NCBI GenBank assembly: GCA_036898135.1
Contig: CM072515.1
Location: 47,817,969-47,881,968 of the forward strand
Origin: Oncomelania hupensis
Taxonomy: Eukaryota; Mollusca; Gastropoda; Littorinimorpha; Pomatiopsidae
Direction: 5' to 3'
DNA length: 64,000 nt
In this document: in pieces, positions 10,921-24,934 of the stretch
Position numbering within the stretch: position 1 is the stretch's first letter
Layout of the letters: every line of letters starts with the position of its first letter
The notes under the pieces: model-generated
Database searches by the model: none
Told to the model about the DNA's origin: nothing
Seen by the model: only the letters and a program-made list of their open reading frames with translations
Position numbers and translations under genes: made by a program

Positions 10921-13900
10921 TCATGGCGCTCCTACATCCGCCATAGGAGAAACTGATTGTTTGCCTTTATTTGATTGTTCTTCTTACTTTCCGTCGCCTT
11001 CCTCTCAACCACAAACTGACTCTCAACTTCACTCCCCGTTACCTGTTGAACTTTGTGTTAATGACAAAACTTTAACTGCTTGTTTCTTTAATGCTCATTC
11101 CGTTTTGACCGATTCCCGTGTTGATACAATTTTTGATTTTGTTGTCGAAAACAGTACTGATGGTGTTTTTCACACCGAAACCTGGTTCAAACCTATGGGA
11201 GACGAGTCCATCATCTATTCCCTCATCCCTCCAGGGTTTTCGTTCTGCTCTTCCCCCAGCTCTCTAATTAGCTAAGGGCGGGGGAATCTGCATCATTTAC
11301 AGAAACTCTCTCCTTTCACCTTTTCACAGCTACTGCCCTTTGCCCACGACTCCTTCGAGTTCTTTGAGGCCACTATCAATATCCTTGGCCAAACGATCAT
11401 CTTTATCTGCATTTACCGCCTCCTCCCAGTCCCATAAACCAACTCAGACCCGCTATGTTTCATGAACACTTTGAATCCTTTCTTGACCTTTGCTCCTCAA
11501 AAACTGGCAAACTCATCATTCGCGGCGACCTCAACATTCATTTTGATCAACCTGAACACTGGGAAACTAAACGCATAGGTCACAACCTCCATATCCATAG
11601 CCTTACACAATTTGTTTCTGAACCAACATACCTTCGCTTTGAGCACATCATCGACTGTGCAATCGCTAGGCAATCCGACAACATTCTCTCTCACTACGTT
11701 TTCTGCTCTCTGTCTCCCTCTTCCTCAAAACAAAAAACGCACAATCACCTGCCGCAACTTGAAAAACATTTACAAGAAAGCCTTCTTTTCTGAAGCTGTC
11801 CATTAACTTTCTTTTGCTCCTCCTGATACTGAACCTGCTTCTTTCTTCTATTCTACTCTCAGCCATCTCCTTGACAAACATGCTCCTTCTTCCTCCCGCC
11901 TCATCTCTGACCGCCCATCTGCGCCATGGTTCCCTCCCGAGATCGGCAAGGCCAAACGAGAGCGGCGAAGAGCCGAGCGCATGTGGCGGTCTTCCCAACT
12001 TACAGTTCACAAACAGACCTACAGTACCAGAAGCGCAGGTGTGACGTCCAAAAAGCCATCTCTGCAGCTAAAATACATTACTATAACAGGAAGACTGAGG
12101 ACTCTACTTCTTCCAAATAACTATTTTCTACTATTGATGACCTCTTGGGGAACACCGACACTTCTCTTTTTTCAACAAAAATGGAACTTTCTGAACTACC
12201 TTCATCCTTTTCAAACTTCTTTACATCAAAAATCAAAGCTGTCCGCAAAACTCTTGATGACACGCCTTGTCAACCATGTCCTCTTGATCTGCCTTTTATT
12301 GGCACGCCACTATTCTCCTTTCATACTGTCTCAGAAACTGAATTGGTTGAAATTCTCAGCACCATGTCTTTTAAAACATGCTATCCAATCTCTATCTCAT
12401 TTTTCAAAGATTGTATCACTGACCTCATACCAGCCATCACCAACATAGTCAACTCTTCCTTGCAATCTGGTTTTGTTCCCTCCTGTTTCAAGTCTGCCAT
12501 CATGCGGCCACTACTAAAGAAATAAAACCTTGATCCAGAAGACTTGGAGAACTACCGCCCTGTCTCCATTCCCTCTTTTCTATCCAAACTCCTGGAGAAG
12601 GTTGTCCTGCAACAGCTCATCATCTTTCTTCCAACAATTTGTTCTGTCCATTCCAATCTGCCTACCCTCTAGACTGCTCTAATGAATCAGCTCTTCTTCG
12701 CATCGTGAACCACCTCCTCTCTGCCACTGACGCTGGTAAAATCTCTTTGTTGTCAATTCTCGATATCTCAGCCGCTTTTGACACTTTCGATCACTCCATC
12801 CTCCGTCAGCGCCTTGAGAACTCTTTTAGAATAAAAGACCGTGACCGTGACCTAAGCTGGTTCCAGTCATATCTTTGTGATCGTTTCCAATCTGTCTGCA
12901 TCATCAACCATCTTTCTGAACCGTCCAGACTTGTCGTCGGTGTTCCTCATGGGTCAGTTCTAGGTCCTGTTCTATTCACTCTTTATACATCTCCTCTGTC
13001 TCAGATCATCCAAAACCATGACACTATCCACCACTACTATGCAGACGATACACATCTCAAAAACAGTGACATTCCTCAAAATTTCCATCTATTCTGACCA
13101 AAACTGCTTTGAAAACATTTATATCTGGATGACTGCCAAAAAGCTCCAGCTCAATGCTAACAAAACTGAAGTTATGCTCACGCGTACCAAACATAACTTG
13201 TCTTCTTCCCCTGTGGACACTGTCACTCTTGGCCAAACCACTATTCCTATGTCATATTCTGTCAAAAACCTTGATGTCATTCTTGATAACACCCTCTCCA
13301 TATCAGAATTAATCCACAAAACTTATCAAACATGCAACTTTCAGCTCCGTAGAAGAGGCCTTATCCGCAAGCATCTGACCACTGACGCTACAGCCAAACT
13401 AATTTCCTCTCAGTTGTTTTTGACACTATCGATCACTCCATCCTCCTTCAGCGCCTTGAGAACTCTTTTGTGCCCTTCTACGCTGTCTGTTCTGTCACGC
13501 TTAGACTACTGTAACTCTCTTCTGGCTAGACTTTCTTCCTCTTCTGTTCATCTGCTCCAGTGAGTTCAGAACTCAGCTGCTCGCCTGGTTCTCAAAAAGA
13601 AAAATATCTGATCATATCACACCACTCATACATTCTCTCCACTGGCTTCCTGTATTTCAGAGGATTACCTACAAAATCTGTACTTTCTGTTAAAAGTGCG
13701 TCCATGGATTAGGCCCTTCCTAACTCACCCAGAACATTCACTTCTACAAGCCATCTAGAAATCTTCGTTCTTCCTCTCACACACTTTCCTCCTACAAATA
13801 CCCCACTATAAACTCTCCTCTGCAGGCTGTCGATCCTTTTCAGTGCTTGGTTCTTCAACTTGGAACTCTCTTCCTCTCTCTCTTCGCAGCTTTCCGAACA

Positions 13901-14235
13901 TAGCCATTTCCAAGTCCAACTTAAAGACTCATCTCTTCTTTAAAAATGTTTGATCTCGTCTACCATTACCAGAATCATTCCATCTTTTCTGATTCACAAC
14001 GCACGTCCCCAGCTCCCTCTATCATTAGCTGCTCTCCTCATCCCCCTTCCTCGTCTTTGATATTTTACTTGTATATATTCTTCTTCATGTTTGTATTATG
14101 TCTTTGTATACTTTATTAGTGCCTTGTTTTAGTGTAACTTCTTTTCGTATGTATTTCGATGTTAACGTTAAGTATAAATGAGTACAAACTGTGCTTTGAA
14201 CTGATGTCTTTATGAAAAAGCGCAATATAAATACC
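10920..14235 (+). pseudogene. CR1/L2-like LINE, near full-length endonuclease-RT frame, broken
   Basis: In shifting + frames: apurinic endonuclease motifs FFNAHSV (11080), TETWF (11180) and GDLNIHFD (11523); RT motifs NYRPVSI (12552), LDISAAFDTFDHSIL (12757), GVPHGSVLGPVLF (12940) and the catalytic YADD (13038). A C-terminal LSRLDYCNSLLA (13492) and a final LKTHLFF (13920) follow. Many stops and frameshifts make it inactive. The 3' end, gcgcaatataaatacccttatt, passes into (TTA)n as in CR1/L2-type elements. A 53-bp piece of the RT (12776-12828) is repeated at 13418-13470. The 5' edge is approximate. Confidence 0.88.
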
Positions 14236-14236
14236 C

Positions 14237-14238
<2 letters not shown>

Positions 14239-14309
<71 letters not shown>

Positions 14310-14310
14310 C
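14239..14310. repeat. (TTA)n LINE tail microsatellite
   Basis: About 24 TTA units directly abut the LINE 3' end at 14235. It is likely the retrotransposition tail that has since expanded. Confidence 0.9.
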
Positions 14311-16388
14311 TACATATACTACACAGCAGACAATCATTTCTGAAATAATTGACTGCGGTCGGCAGTACGAGATGCTCAGATTTGAAAATACAGTTTCTCG
14401 TTAAAATGGCCTACGCTCTGGATCACAGATTAGACAAAGCGACACAAGTTAAGGACACCACTCACAAACTTCACAGACCGAACGAAGCTGGCAGTTCTTG
14501 AATCTACGCTAGTGGACCAACTACAGTGTGTGAGGGGTGAAGTGTTGGTGATGGGCGAAGGGAAGGGGGAGAGGAGGGGAAGTACCGGGTGAAGAAATAG
14601 GCAACTCTCGGCAGTAGCAGATGGTCAGACTGTAGCCAGAGTTCAGTTGATCAACGACCTGAGCTAGGGTTCACAGGTTGAACGGCCCAAAAGTCGGTCA
14701 TAGTGCTTGAGTTACCTCTACCCCCTTACAATAAACGATACATCGTTCTGAATCCACAGAAATAGATAGAATAGGTTCTTTTGTGTGCCGTTGAGACAAC
14801 AAGGAAAAAAAAGGAAATCTGAATACATTGAGAGACAGCATGCAGTAAGATGGCCAGTGCTCACGCCCAGGTTAAAGTTCATATCGCCTTATATTTCTAT
14901 ACTGGTGTGTGCGTGTGTGTGTGTTTATGTGTGTGTTGGCAACTGTTACCACTTACACACAAGGACACGCACTATAACCTTTAACGGAAATTTCAGACTC
15001 GGGGAAAGACTGTATTCCTGTTTCCAAAGACAAAGACGATGCTCTCTCTCTCTCCCTCTCTCTCTCTCTCCCTTCGTCTTTCTTTCCCTCTCTCTCTCTC
15101 TCCGTCTGTCTGTCTGTCTCCCTCTCTCTCTTTTCTATCTCTCTGTAAAGTGTAGAATGCCAAACATAACTTGAGAAGCAGTTATTTACCTAGATCCCTT
15201 CACCTTCGTCCTCCTTCTTCCAATAACATCTGGGATCTGTTTGTTCTACTCAATTTTGTCCTTATACCCAAGCCTGTCTCCATGAAGGAACAGCTTATAC
15301 AAATTTAGAACACGACACAACCAGACGTCGTTTACCTAAATAAATACCGAGTGTTCATCGTCATCAAAAGCACCATGATCACGAGACATGCCAATATCCT
15401 CAACTCACGTCAAACTGAGTCAAAATACAGGATTTCCCTATTTATAATTTGTGGAGGTTTTACTTTTACTCAAAACCGCAGGTTCTTTTTGTCCAAGTAG
15501 ACCCATGTTGCGCTTGTGAATGCGCGTTTGTGAGTGAGTGTGAGAGTATGGTAAATATCCCCTGTGATATTTAATATTAAATGTAGTTGACCACATAGCT
15601 CGAGATGTGGGTGTTTATGGTTGGTGTTAGAGTGGCGGTACTAGTCCTAATCGTATATCGAAGCAAAGATGTAATGCTTCAAAACACAGTTGTACAAGCT
15701 TTCTACTGATGATAACCCCATTGTCCTTGTTCTGCAAGAAACACAGGATTTAGGTATTAGGCTTAAAGCACACAAATATTATATTGGTTGACTGAATTAT
15801 CTAAACCTAAAAAACTGAATGAATAAATGAATGAACATTTGAACAAAGGTATGTCCTAGCCATAATGGATCTTAACCCTTAACCCCGCCTAAAACCCAGT
15901 TAAAATGATACGTGCGTCACAACATTTTTGTGACCACCCTAACTATGGCCACACTAATCCTAACCCCATTAAAAAGTATTTGCCTCAAAATAACTTACAT
16001 GTCCATACAAGACTGACCACTCAGTGAAATGACTAGACAATGTCCATTTAGCTAAAAGCGTCGGGCGCACCGGCAACGGTCATCAGTAAATGTACACGTT
16101 GACCACAACCTCCCATCTAAACTCCCGTCAGTCCTCTTTTGCAGACAACACTTTTGCATGGAGGTTAACGCCCGCATAGTTTGTTACTTTGTAACAGTTG
16201 AATGTGTGTGTAGTAGGCACAGTTAGTTTGCTTGTCTACATAACAAGGGGGAGGCATATAAAAGTCAATGCTGAACGATCGGTTTGCGCAACTTTTTCTC
16301 ACCTTTTAATTTGACAACGATGAAATTTCCCAAGTAAACTCATTGTGACAACAAATCAAGCACCCCGCCCACCCGCCCCCCAAAATAA
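14311..16388. other. non-coding; microsatellites at 14904-14938 and 15043-15147
   Basis: A (GT)n tract and a CT-rich tract are the only structures. Short open frames, such as 14785-15174, are simple-sequence artefacts. No gene evidence. Confidence 0.5.
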
Positions 16389-16436
16389 ACTATCTATTTA
16401 ACTAATTAACTAACTATCTAATTAACTAACTAACTA
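16389..16436. repeat. (AACT)n-like tetranucleotide repeat
   Basis: Degenerate aacta/tcta units, for example aactaattaactaactatct. Confidence 0.8.
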
Positions 16437-19270
16437 GAAAAAGCATTATTGACAACCCTGTTCCTTTAAGATGAACATGGCTACTTCACTAGTTTTAGCA
16501 GAAGCTGTGGCAGGACTGTTCAGAAAGATCTGTTCTTCATCAACAGCAGCAGCCACCAAGGGACATATTTAGCTGTTGCATTGTGTGAGTTAGTGGTTAC
16601 AGTAGATTTAGACATTTTGTTTTGATAGCGTGGTGAGATTCATAGAGCTGCTCAAGGAATTTGCCGTCGCATCCAGCCTCTACGAAACACATCCTGGAGT
16701 CAAAATCGAACCCCACGTCGCCCACGACACACACTTGCGCCGTCGTTCGTTGTGCTTACCCCTAGACCTACATGTACTTTTTTTTTGGTAATTATTTTAT
16801 TTTTACCTAAATTTTTTTTATCATCATTGTTATCGTCGAGATCGGCGTTGTCGTCGCCATTGACGTTCCTCTCCTTCTCTTTCTCCGCCATCCTCCCCCT
16901 CCCCTCCTTTTCCTCTTCTCCTCATCATTATCACACAGCCAACACAAACACGTTCCGATTATATGTCAACTGTGGTCTTACGGGATTTTATGCACACCTA
17001 GAGCCAAGAAGAAATAGACACACTTTTTTTTGGTTGCTTGGGGATTAGGACCCCAACGATGCTACCCATTATGCCAAATTAGGTTGTATACACCAAATCC
17101 CTCAAAACTACTGCGAAAATACACTGGCGTCAGCAGGTGAAAAGTTCATACATGCATTTTACCGGTCACGCCGTAGTCACTAATAAACGATCCACTAATG
17201 GAAAAAAAAAAAGATGAACAGACTAGATCCGTTGATAAGGTGTGATGGTGAACAACTTAAAGGGTCCCAATTCGAAGGCTTTGTTTGCTAGTGGCCAAAA
17301 CGGGTTTACCCTACAATTCGCCCTGTTATTACATTAAACAACGATATTGCGGGCTTTTGCTGATCAAACTAACCGTAACACCGCTAAAGTATAAATTTTA
17401 CATTTCCGTTCTGACAGGGAGTGATTTGCCATGTTTAACGGTACACAAATACCATAGCCCTGTGATCTTTGACCCTATTTGTGAATGAACCACGCGGCTT
17501 CTACAGTGCGTCTTTGGGGTCTGGGGTAGGGAGGGCCTATTTGCATCAACCTAACATGAAAAGCCTTAGGGAGAAATATTTTTGTGGGTTCTGCCTCTTA
17601 CCGGCTTTGGGAGATGCTATTTTTAGCTCAAGAGGGGTTGTCAGCGGTTGCTATTAATAGGCCGGAACACGATGGAATTTATGGATTAAAACAATAACTA
17701 TACTTTCGAAAGGGTTTTTGTTGTTGTTGTTGTTGTTGTTGCAAGCTTATGTTTTCAGTGGAGCAATACTCACTGTGAATGTTAAAAGGGTCTGTCAAGG
17801 GGTCGTGGACAAAGTGGGGTAGGGTGGGGGTTTAGGGGGGGGGGGGTCCTTGTAATGTGTGCCTCTCTTGTGGTGTCCTGTTTTCTATGTGTCTATCTAG
17901 TTTCAAAGAATGTTTAAATTAGTCGATTTGCAGATAGTAGATGAATTCATACTTGAATATTCAGATTTTCAAAATTTTGAATCATAATTATTGGTAAAAG
18001 ATTTATACAAATAATTTATAAATAAAGAAATAAATAAAATAAAACTTAAAATAATGAATGAAGTAAATAAATAAACAGCTCAACTGATTAGTAAATCAAG
18101 AGTTAAATCATGGATGGACCTCTCTTCTGCACAATTTGATATCTAGACTCTATCCATCTTTGAAATGTGAAGTTCTGATCCATAGGAAAACTGAAGCCCT
18201 GTAGGCTACAATCCTAGATTGCGTTGACGTTGACAAATGTGCCTCTGGTTCTACATTTTTGTCGTCTCCTCCTCCTCCTCCTCCTCCTCCTCATTTCTTT
18301 CTTCTTCTTTATCTACGCCGTCCCCGATCATCGATAAGGGATATTTTTCCTCGTCCCTCCTCCTAGTTCAATCGTCAGTACATTACAGTTGCACTGTTTT
18401 TGTATCACTTAACTTGTAATTGTGTATGGATCTATTACGGTCAAAATGGAAAACGTATGTAAAGTTGTGTAAAGAATAGGAGTAGATTGTTATGTTAAGA
18501 GTACGCTCTCCCCCGTTTATTGCGGGCCCTGCCTTATTTATATCTGTGAAATGCTTTGGAGCTCAAGTCAAGTCACGTTCATAGAATAACTGACAACCCG
18601 ATCAAGATGCAGAGACAGGGAGCCATAGGAAAGCAGATGGAGACAGATCGAGAGAGTGTGTGTGAGGGTTGGGAGCAGACATACAAAGATAAAGACAGAT
18701 AAAAAGCATATAATACATTCTTTTTCTGAGCTGTCTATTGAATCAATATTTTATTTCTGCCAGTGCAGTTCGTGCTCAACGTTCTTGAAAGTTTAAAACC
18801 TAGTTGATTCTTGACTTTCTACAAAAATTTGTTTTTACAAATTATAAAACGTTGTGTAATTGTGCATGTATGCGATGACAGCATAGCATTTTATCTTCTT
18901 CCTTCAAAAAATGATTCCACATTAACAAATGTTTTCCCTTGATCCTCTTCTGAAGCCATAGTTATAATATCCGAAAATGCTTTCAGATAGTCCGGAATCT
19001 GAACAAACAAGGTCTGTTGTTCCGTGGCACGGCGTACGTCAAAGATTCACTGAACAGACTGATCTGAACCAAACTTCATAGAAACATGCGTTAGTGACCA
19101 GCCTCTTGTGCCATCGTCCTTGTTCGTCAAGGTCGCTGGTGTAAATTCTTTGCTAATCACGCATTGTGAAGTTCTGACATTAGCGCTCAGTTAAATATTT
19201 TAGAAAGCTTTAGGAAGCACAGAAACTTGATTCGTAGTTCTTTTTCGTAGGAAAACCCCCAGTCTACGTC
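16437..19270. other. non-coding; small microsatellites only
   Basis: Contains (TTG)n at 17712-17741, a G run near 17835 and (CTC)n at 18265-18292. No frame with a recognisable protein signature. Confidence 0.5.
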
Positions 19271-19279
19271 TAAGTTTGG

Positions 19280-19650
19280 CGCTTCCGGAAGGTCACCATT
19301 CCTCATTTGCATTACGCAGAAAACTTCGCCGAGTGAAAATGCGGAATTTTCATCATTTTGACGATCACGATTCTTATGTAAGTTTCTGGTATTTTTTGCA
19401 TTTATCGGGTCAGTTGCTATAAACGTAAGCTTGAATAAATGCTTTGACTGTATTCTCTCACCATTTGTTGCTCTTGTTGTTGATTCATTAAAACAGGCGT
19501 ACCTTGCTCCGAAAATAGGGTGCTGTTTTTCTACCAATTTTGATTTCAGATGTAAAATGGCGGAGGAGTTTGTGGTTCCGATTGAGATTTTCAAAATAAG
19601 TTTTGCATTATGTCTAGGTTTCAAGTGTCTCCTATGGGCATGGTAAAGAT
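19280..19650 (+). other. candidate first exon/promoter of an unknown gene (weak)
   Basis: An ETS-like palindrome cttccggaag (about 19283) and an octamer atttgcat (about 19305) precede an ATG in good context (aaaatggcggaggag, about 19556). The ATG opens a 29-codon frame beginning MAEEFVVPIEIFK. The minus strand has a 157-codon open frame (19660-19187) with no known domain. The motifs are short and could be chance; no downstream exon was identified. Confidence 0.2.
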
Positions 19651-20324
19651 ATAAAATCACTTTTCTAATGTATTCTTATGAATTTGCACGAACAGCCCTT
19701 GGTTTAGATGAGCCCTATTCTACTAGGTTCGGAGGCCTAAACGGGCTTGTTAGTAGGCTAGCGTAGGGAATGAACACACGTTGGGGCTATAGAAGCTCTC
19801 TAATTTGTTATTTTTTAAAAAACAAAGGAAGAAGAAACATTTTCCAACGCTCTATCCTAAACTTCAACTAAACTCTTGTTGGGAAAAGTGTCTGTTTTAG
19901 CCCATGAGGAACCAAATCTAAAGACTCGTGCGTTTTCGAGGAAAACAACCTCCGCAAATTAGAGAGTTGTGATGGCAGTTAGCTCCCCTGGATAAGGACG
20001 AACAAAATTTCGTCTGCAACTAAAGACGCTGCCGCTTCAGAACAGCAGGCACGAAGAAAAGTTCGTAAGAATTTCCCAATTGCATAACCGGAAACTAAAG
20101 GGATCACTACGAACCAAGTTTCGCTGGTCGTTCTAAAGTTCTCTTTTATTGTAGTCCACTCTTCTTCTTCGAGCTTCGTAGATGGCTCCGTGGTCTACCT
20201 GTGTACGATGTTAAAGTTTCACTCCTTGGCTGAAATAGATTACTTTAACTGTCTTCAATAATTATGGTTTTGTTTGTATGGTTTATTCTAAACTTTATTT
20301 AGAATTTTTACGTTAATATTGTCG

Positions 20325-20593
20325 TAGGTAGGTAGGTAGGTAGGTAGGTAGATTACCGTCCCCGGACACATAAGCATATAGGGGACTAATATTGTCGTGT
20401 TTTTTTCTCCTCCCTTTTTTATTGAAGTTGTTTAGGTAGGGTGGGGAGGCAAACTGTTGTTTTGTGTGTGCATATATATGAGTGGGAGGGGATGCGTTAG
20501 GAGAAGAGGGAGGAAGTGTGTGTGGGGTTGTGTGCGTGCGTGTGTGTGTGCGTGGGTGTGTGTGTGTGTGTATGGGTGTGTGTGTGTGTGTGT
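20325..20593. repeat. (TAGG)n and (TG)n microsatellites
   Basis: About seven GTAG units (20325-20351), then an imperfect GT tract from about 20465 to 20593. Confidence 0.9.
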
Positions 20594-21765
20594 TTGAGTT
20601 TGAGCAGTGGAAGTAAATCAAGAAATGATTTATTTTTGTTTTGCATTAATCATAAATGTATGTGTAAAACTAAAAGTACTGGATGGCTATAGGCATTTAT
20701 TTCATCTCATGGAAGCCATCACCTTTTTAACGAAGGGTGAAAAAGGAGAGAGTAGTCTTCATCGGTTTCTAAAAACAAGCACATGGCGTAGTTTGCTTTA
20801 AAATGATGCCCAAGCTCTCAAAAAGACGGCATTTAAAAGCTCTGTTTAAAAGGTGTTAACAATGTTGGTTACCAGTTTCATAAGATGAGGGAGAGTGGAG
20901 GGGCCAGGTTTATCATTTCAAATTATTCTTTTTTAGTAACAGAGTTCTTAATGACTCATTAGGTGTCGATGTATTTTTTTTAGCAAATAAACTACAAGAG
21001 GTTGAAGAAGGGCGGGAAGACCATTGGAATACAGGGATTCGCATGGAATGGAAGGGAGGGGCGAACAATTATGAGCAACGCGAGGACGAGCATAAAATAC
21101 ATGGATTAAAAAGAAACAAAGAAATGCGGGAAAAGGAAAGACACAAATAAGAAGAGGAAGTAGAAGACTATTGAACATCGTTTATTCTCGCTGAAGGACA
21201 AAGATGTTAGGTTCAAAATCTTTGCCTTACGAATGTAGACAATACAATAATAATTGTTTAAAAAAAATCAGATTCCAAAAGACCTAAAACCAAGTACAAT
21301 CAAGTTAAATAAAACAATACAACATCCGCAATAATTATTTAATCGGACCACAATAGACGTACACTTCCAAGAGTTATGTAAAATAGTTCAAGAGGTTTCT
21401 TCTATGGAGGATGAAATAGTTCCATACGATTCAGTCAATTAATCTGTCATTCAAAGTCTGTTGACACATTTAAGTGATATGAAACAATTAAAATTAAGCG
21501 TGTATAACACTTTAACTATTTAAAACAAAATTTCAATTAGTTTATAAAAGTCTACCAACAGGAGATATTGCAATAACTTTCACAACTTTCCGTATGATTT
21601 AAATGGAAGGGCGTTTCCTACGGGAGCGCCTTACCAGGAAAAACTTCTGTATACACATGAGTTGTGGAAAGCGGCAATTAACAGTTAACAGTTGTACTCT
21701 ATTAGCCATTGTTACTTTATAAGCGGGCGCTTCCTTGTTGTGTAATTCTGATAGCAGCATCAGCC
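20594..21765. other. non-coding, no feature recognised
   Basis: AT-rich, with only short open frames lacking motifs. Confidence 0.5.
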
Positions 21766-21859
21766 GAAGAAGAAGAAGAAGAAGAAGAAGCTAGAAGAAG
21801 AAGAAGAAGAAGAAGAAGAAGAAGAAGAAGAAGAAGAAGAAGAAGAAGAAGAAGAAGAA
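21766..21859. repeat. (GAA)n trinucleotide tract
   Basis: About 30 GAA units with one ctag interruption near 21790. A homopurine tract long enough to adopt triplex structures. Confidence 0.97.
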
Positions 21860-22070
21860 TTAGTCGAAGTAAGGTCAGGAAACATCTGTGTCGTCTGTGC
21901 GTGTGTGATTAGACAAAAAATAATCTTTCTTTTAGGAATCCCTGTGGACTTACATTTTATCGAACGGATGCATCTGCCCCATTCTTAGTAATTAAAAGTA
22001 AAACACACCCAATCGAATCGTAAAGATGGCTGCTGTTTTTATTTCCTCCACTCCCTCCCTCCCCACTATA

Positions 22071-22125
<55 letters not shown>

Positions 22126-22449
22126 CTTGGGGTCATGAGCAATCTTGTCACTGTAGATTGTTCTAACCTATAAAGGGAACAGTGAAAGCCCCAGTTGAAA
22201 ACCTGTCTTGCCTTTGTAGGCATGACTAATTCACTGCGGCAACAGTTCCCCCCGTTGGAGTGCCGGGGGTTTCAGTATAAATAGTATCCCCACGTTCTGG
22301 AAATTTAGTGCTTTAAATTCCCACTGTCGCTGTCTTCATCATTTGCTCTTTCCCATTCCTGATCTGTCCTATCACTCTGCTATACTTTCTTCTTCTTCGC
22401 TAGATCAATGACCTACCTTTTTTCTTGAAAAATCTTCCTGGACAAGACT
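21860..22449. other. non-coding; (CT)n at 22075-22121
   Basis: A CT tract of about 47 bases is the only clear feature. Confidence 0.5.
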
Positions 22450-22823
22450 CCTTGTTTGTGTATGAAGTCTGTTGGATCAGCTTGGGAGTGTTGGACGCTT
22501 TCTGCCGGGTGGTCACTAGGGCTTCCTATGATTGTATTATTTCGCACTATAGGCATTTTATATGTATGTGTTTTGTTGATGATTTATAATGATGGTTGTA
22601 TTCTATTTTGTTTTTGTAACCGGGGTGTTCGCGTAGTTGAGGTCAACCCTCAGCCGTCCCCCGCGTGGGATGTCTTTATTGTAAAGTGACTGGCCGGTGG
22701 AGGGCATTCAATTTTCCCACTAGGGTTGTTTCGGCAGATCTTTTATGCGGATCGGGGGTTGTCCGGTCCTGATTTGGCTCGGAAGAGTCCGCTGGACCTA
22801 AAGCAACAATAAATCAATCAATC

Positions 22824-22826
<3 letters not shown>
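22450..22826 (+). mobile_element. probable retroelement 3' end with (AATC)n tail
   Basis: GC-rich, evenly composed sequence ends in ggacctaaagcaacaataaa followed by tcaatcaatcaa. A short tetranucleotide tail after a structured GC-rich 3' region is typical of non-LTR retroelement ends. No RT motif lies upstream, so this is either a 5'-truncated LINE copy or a SINE. Confidence 0.4.

Positions 22827-22885
<59 letters not shown>
22827..22885. repeat. (CT)n microsatellite
   Basis: About 29 CT units directly after the AATC tail. Confidence 0.95.
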
Positions 22886-22888
<3 letters not shown>

Positions 22889-24934
22889 TCTCCCCTAGAT
22901 CTTTTTTCTGATTCCTTCTCTCTCCTCTTTCTCTTTCTTTCTCTTACCTTTCACCCTCTCTCATTCCCCCTTCATCCAGGCCTTCCCCTTCCCCTAAGAA
23001 AAAGAAATGTGTAAAAGTCCAGTAACTCTTTCTGAATACTGACACCTGCGTATCTTTGCCTTGTACATAATTTTTACCCCCGTCAACCACAAACAGGTGA
23101 TTCTTCCTGGATCAATCTTACTGATGAAATGGTGACGCACGTGACGTTACCATAGTGATAGAAAAAACACACCATGTTACATCAACTACATCTCAGTACT
23201 TTAGCTGTCGTAACCGCTTATTTCTCTGTCTCTTCTTACTTAGCACGTTTTAAATACTCGTAACAAAGATTTTTGAAATCTTACAGTAGAAAATCTCAGA
23301 AAGTCTTAAAAGTACGAAGAAGGATTAAAAAATAGTTAGATCGATTCTTGAAATCTTACAGTGGAAATCTTGAAGTAGAAAAAGTCTCTTGACGTCAATA
23401 GAAAGTCAAAGAAGAGTTTTAAGTGCACAGTCTCGGGAGATTTTGAAGTTAGTGTAATGTCTTTTTCTCCTCAAACGTTTACACTAGATAGTATGACCAA
23501 AGAAGAGTTAATTAATTAGCTGGAGGTGAAAGTTTTCCGATAGGCGTGATAGCGGTTTGGCTTTAGGGTCTTTGATAGCGTCACGAGGCTTTGCTAGCAG
23601 ATGGATCTTTAGTGCTGCCGTGATTGAACGTTACAAACACAGAATTATTTTCTCTGGTTTATCCCCACAGCAATGAACTTTGGGGCTTGTTTTTCACATT
23701 TCACTGGGTTTGTTTGTGTGCGTGTGTGCCTTCATCCTAAGGGAGATAAGCCAATTACGACTTTAAGGAGACGACACGACACGACCTTTAGATCTCGATT
23801 GAATTTTTTTTTTTTAATGAGACCTCGAATAAAAAGTATGAATATGTAAACAAATAGTCAGCCGGTAGTGTGATTTAGACTCTTTTTTTAAATTATTATT
23901 TAAATGTGATGTAGATGTTAAAGTAGGGGTTTTGAAAAAAAGTTGTGTGATGTGGTCTCTGGTTTTAGTACCTCCGTGTGCTTGCACCTTGTAAGGAAGC
24001 TTGTAGCAAAGTCCATTACGAATTACAGCCCATCTCTGATGTTTTTATCTGTTTTCGCCATTTTATCTCCTGTTCCTATTACAGTATAAATAAATACACG
24101 TTGACGTATGGCCGCACTGCCACAGTCTATAAAAATGAATGTATTGTGTCTATGCTGGATGTAGCTTTAGCATACCATCTTTGCTACCGCTGTGGAGGTC
24201 ACTCCACCAGGGATAATTTTTCACGCACATAAATTGCACTAGTTGTGACATATATTTAATTAATTATCACGTAAAATAAGTTTTGCCGAATGATGCTAGA
24301 CGCGTGTTATATCATTATAGCCCGAGCTTCTATACTGTTGGATGAATGGAGGTATTTGAAAGAGGAAGTGGGTGGAGGAGACTCCAGAGCATGAGGGGGG
24401 AATGTGTGATAGGGGAGCGAAGGAAGATGACACGAGATTGTCGCCTGATGTAGCGTGACGGAGTTATCCAAGCTCAAAGCGCTAGCTACAATCGCAGATG
24501 CGCACAATCCATTTAAATGGCTTTGACTTTACTCGTAGACTACATACATCTTGAGAGACGTAGCTGTCATGGTGTCAAAAAGTCAGGTGTTCGTGAGGGG
24601 TTTAAAATGATGGTGTTTGGTGGAGGTGAGCGAGGTGGAGGCAGAAGATCCGTGTGACGGGAGTAAGAAAGGCAGATGGAAACGGAGTCCAGGGGGGGGG
24701 GGGGGGAGGATAAGGATGGGAGGGGGTGAGTTAGACGAGGGAGAGGGAGAGAAAGCTCTTGCTTTGTTAATATTTGATAGCCGCTTTGGGGTTGTGACAT
24801 TTGTGCACTTGGCTCAAAAGCTTGCGCAATAAAGGTCACTGCGCTCTTTCATTTCTGTTCTCCATGCTTTGAATGTTCTTCGGACGGTCGAGATACGAAG
24901 AAAAAACATGTATTTATTTATACGTTCTGATATA
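22886..24934. other. non-coding, no feature recognised
   Basis: Contains a repeated gaaatcttacagt motif near 23278 and 23348 and a G run near 24700. Open frames at 23978-24232 and 24567-24839 show no domain. Confidence 0.5.
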
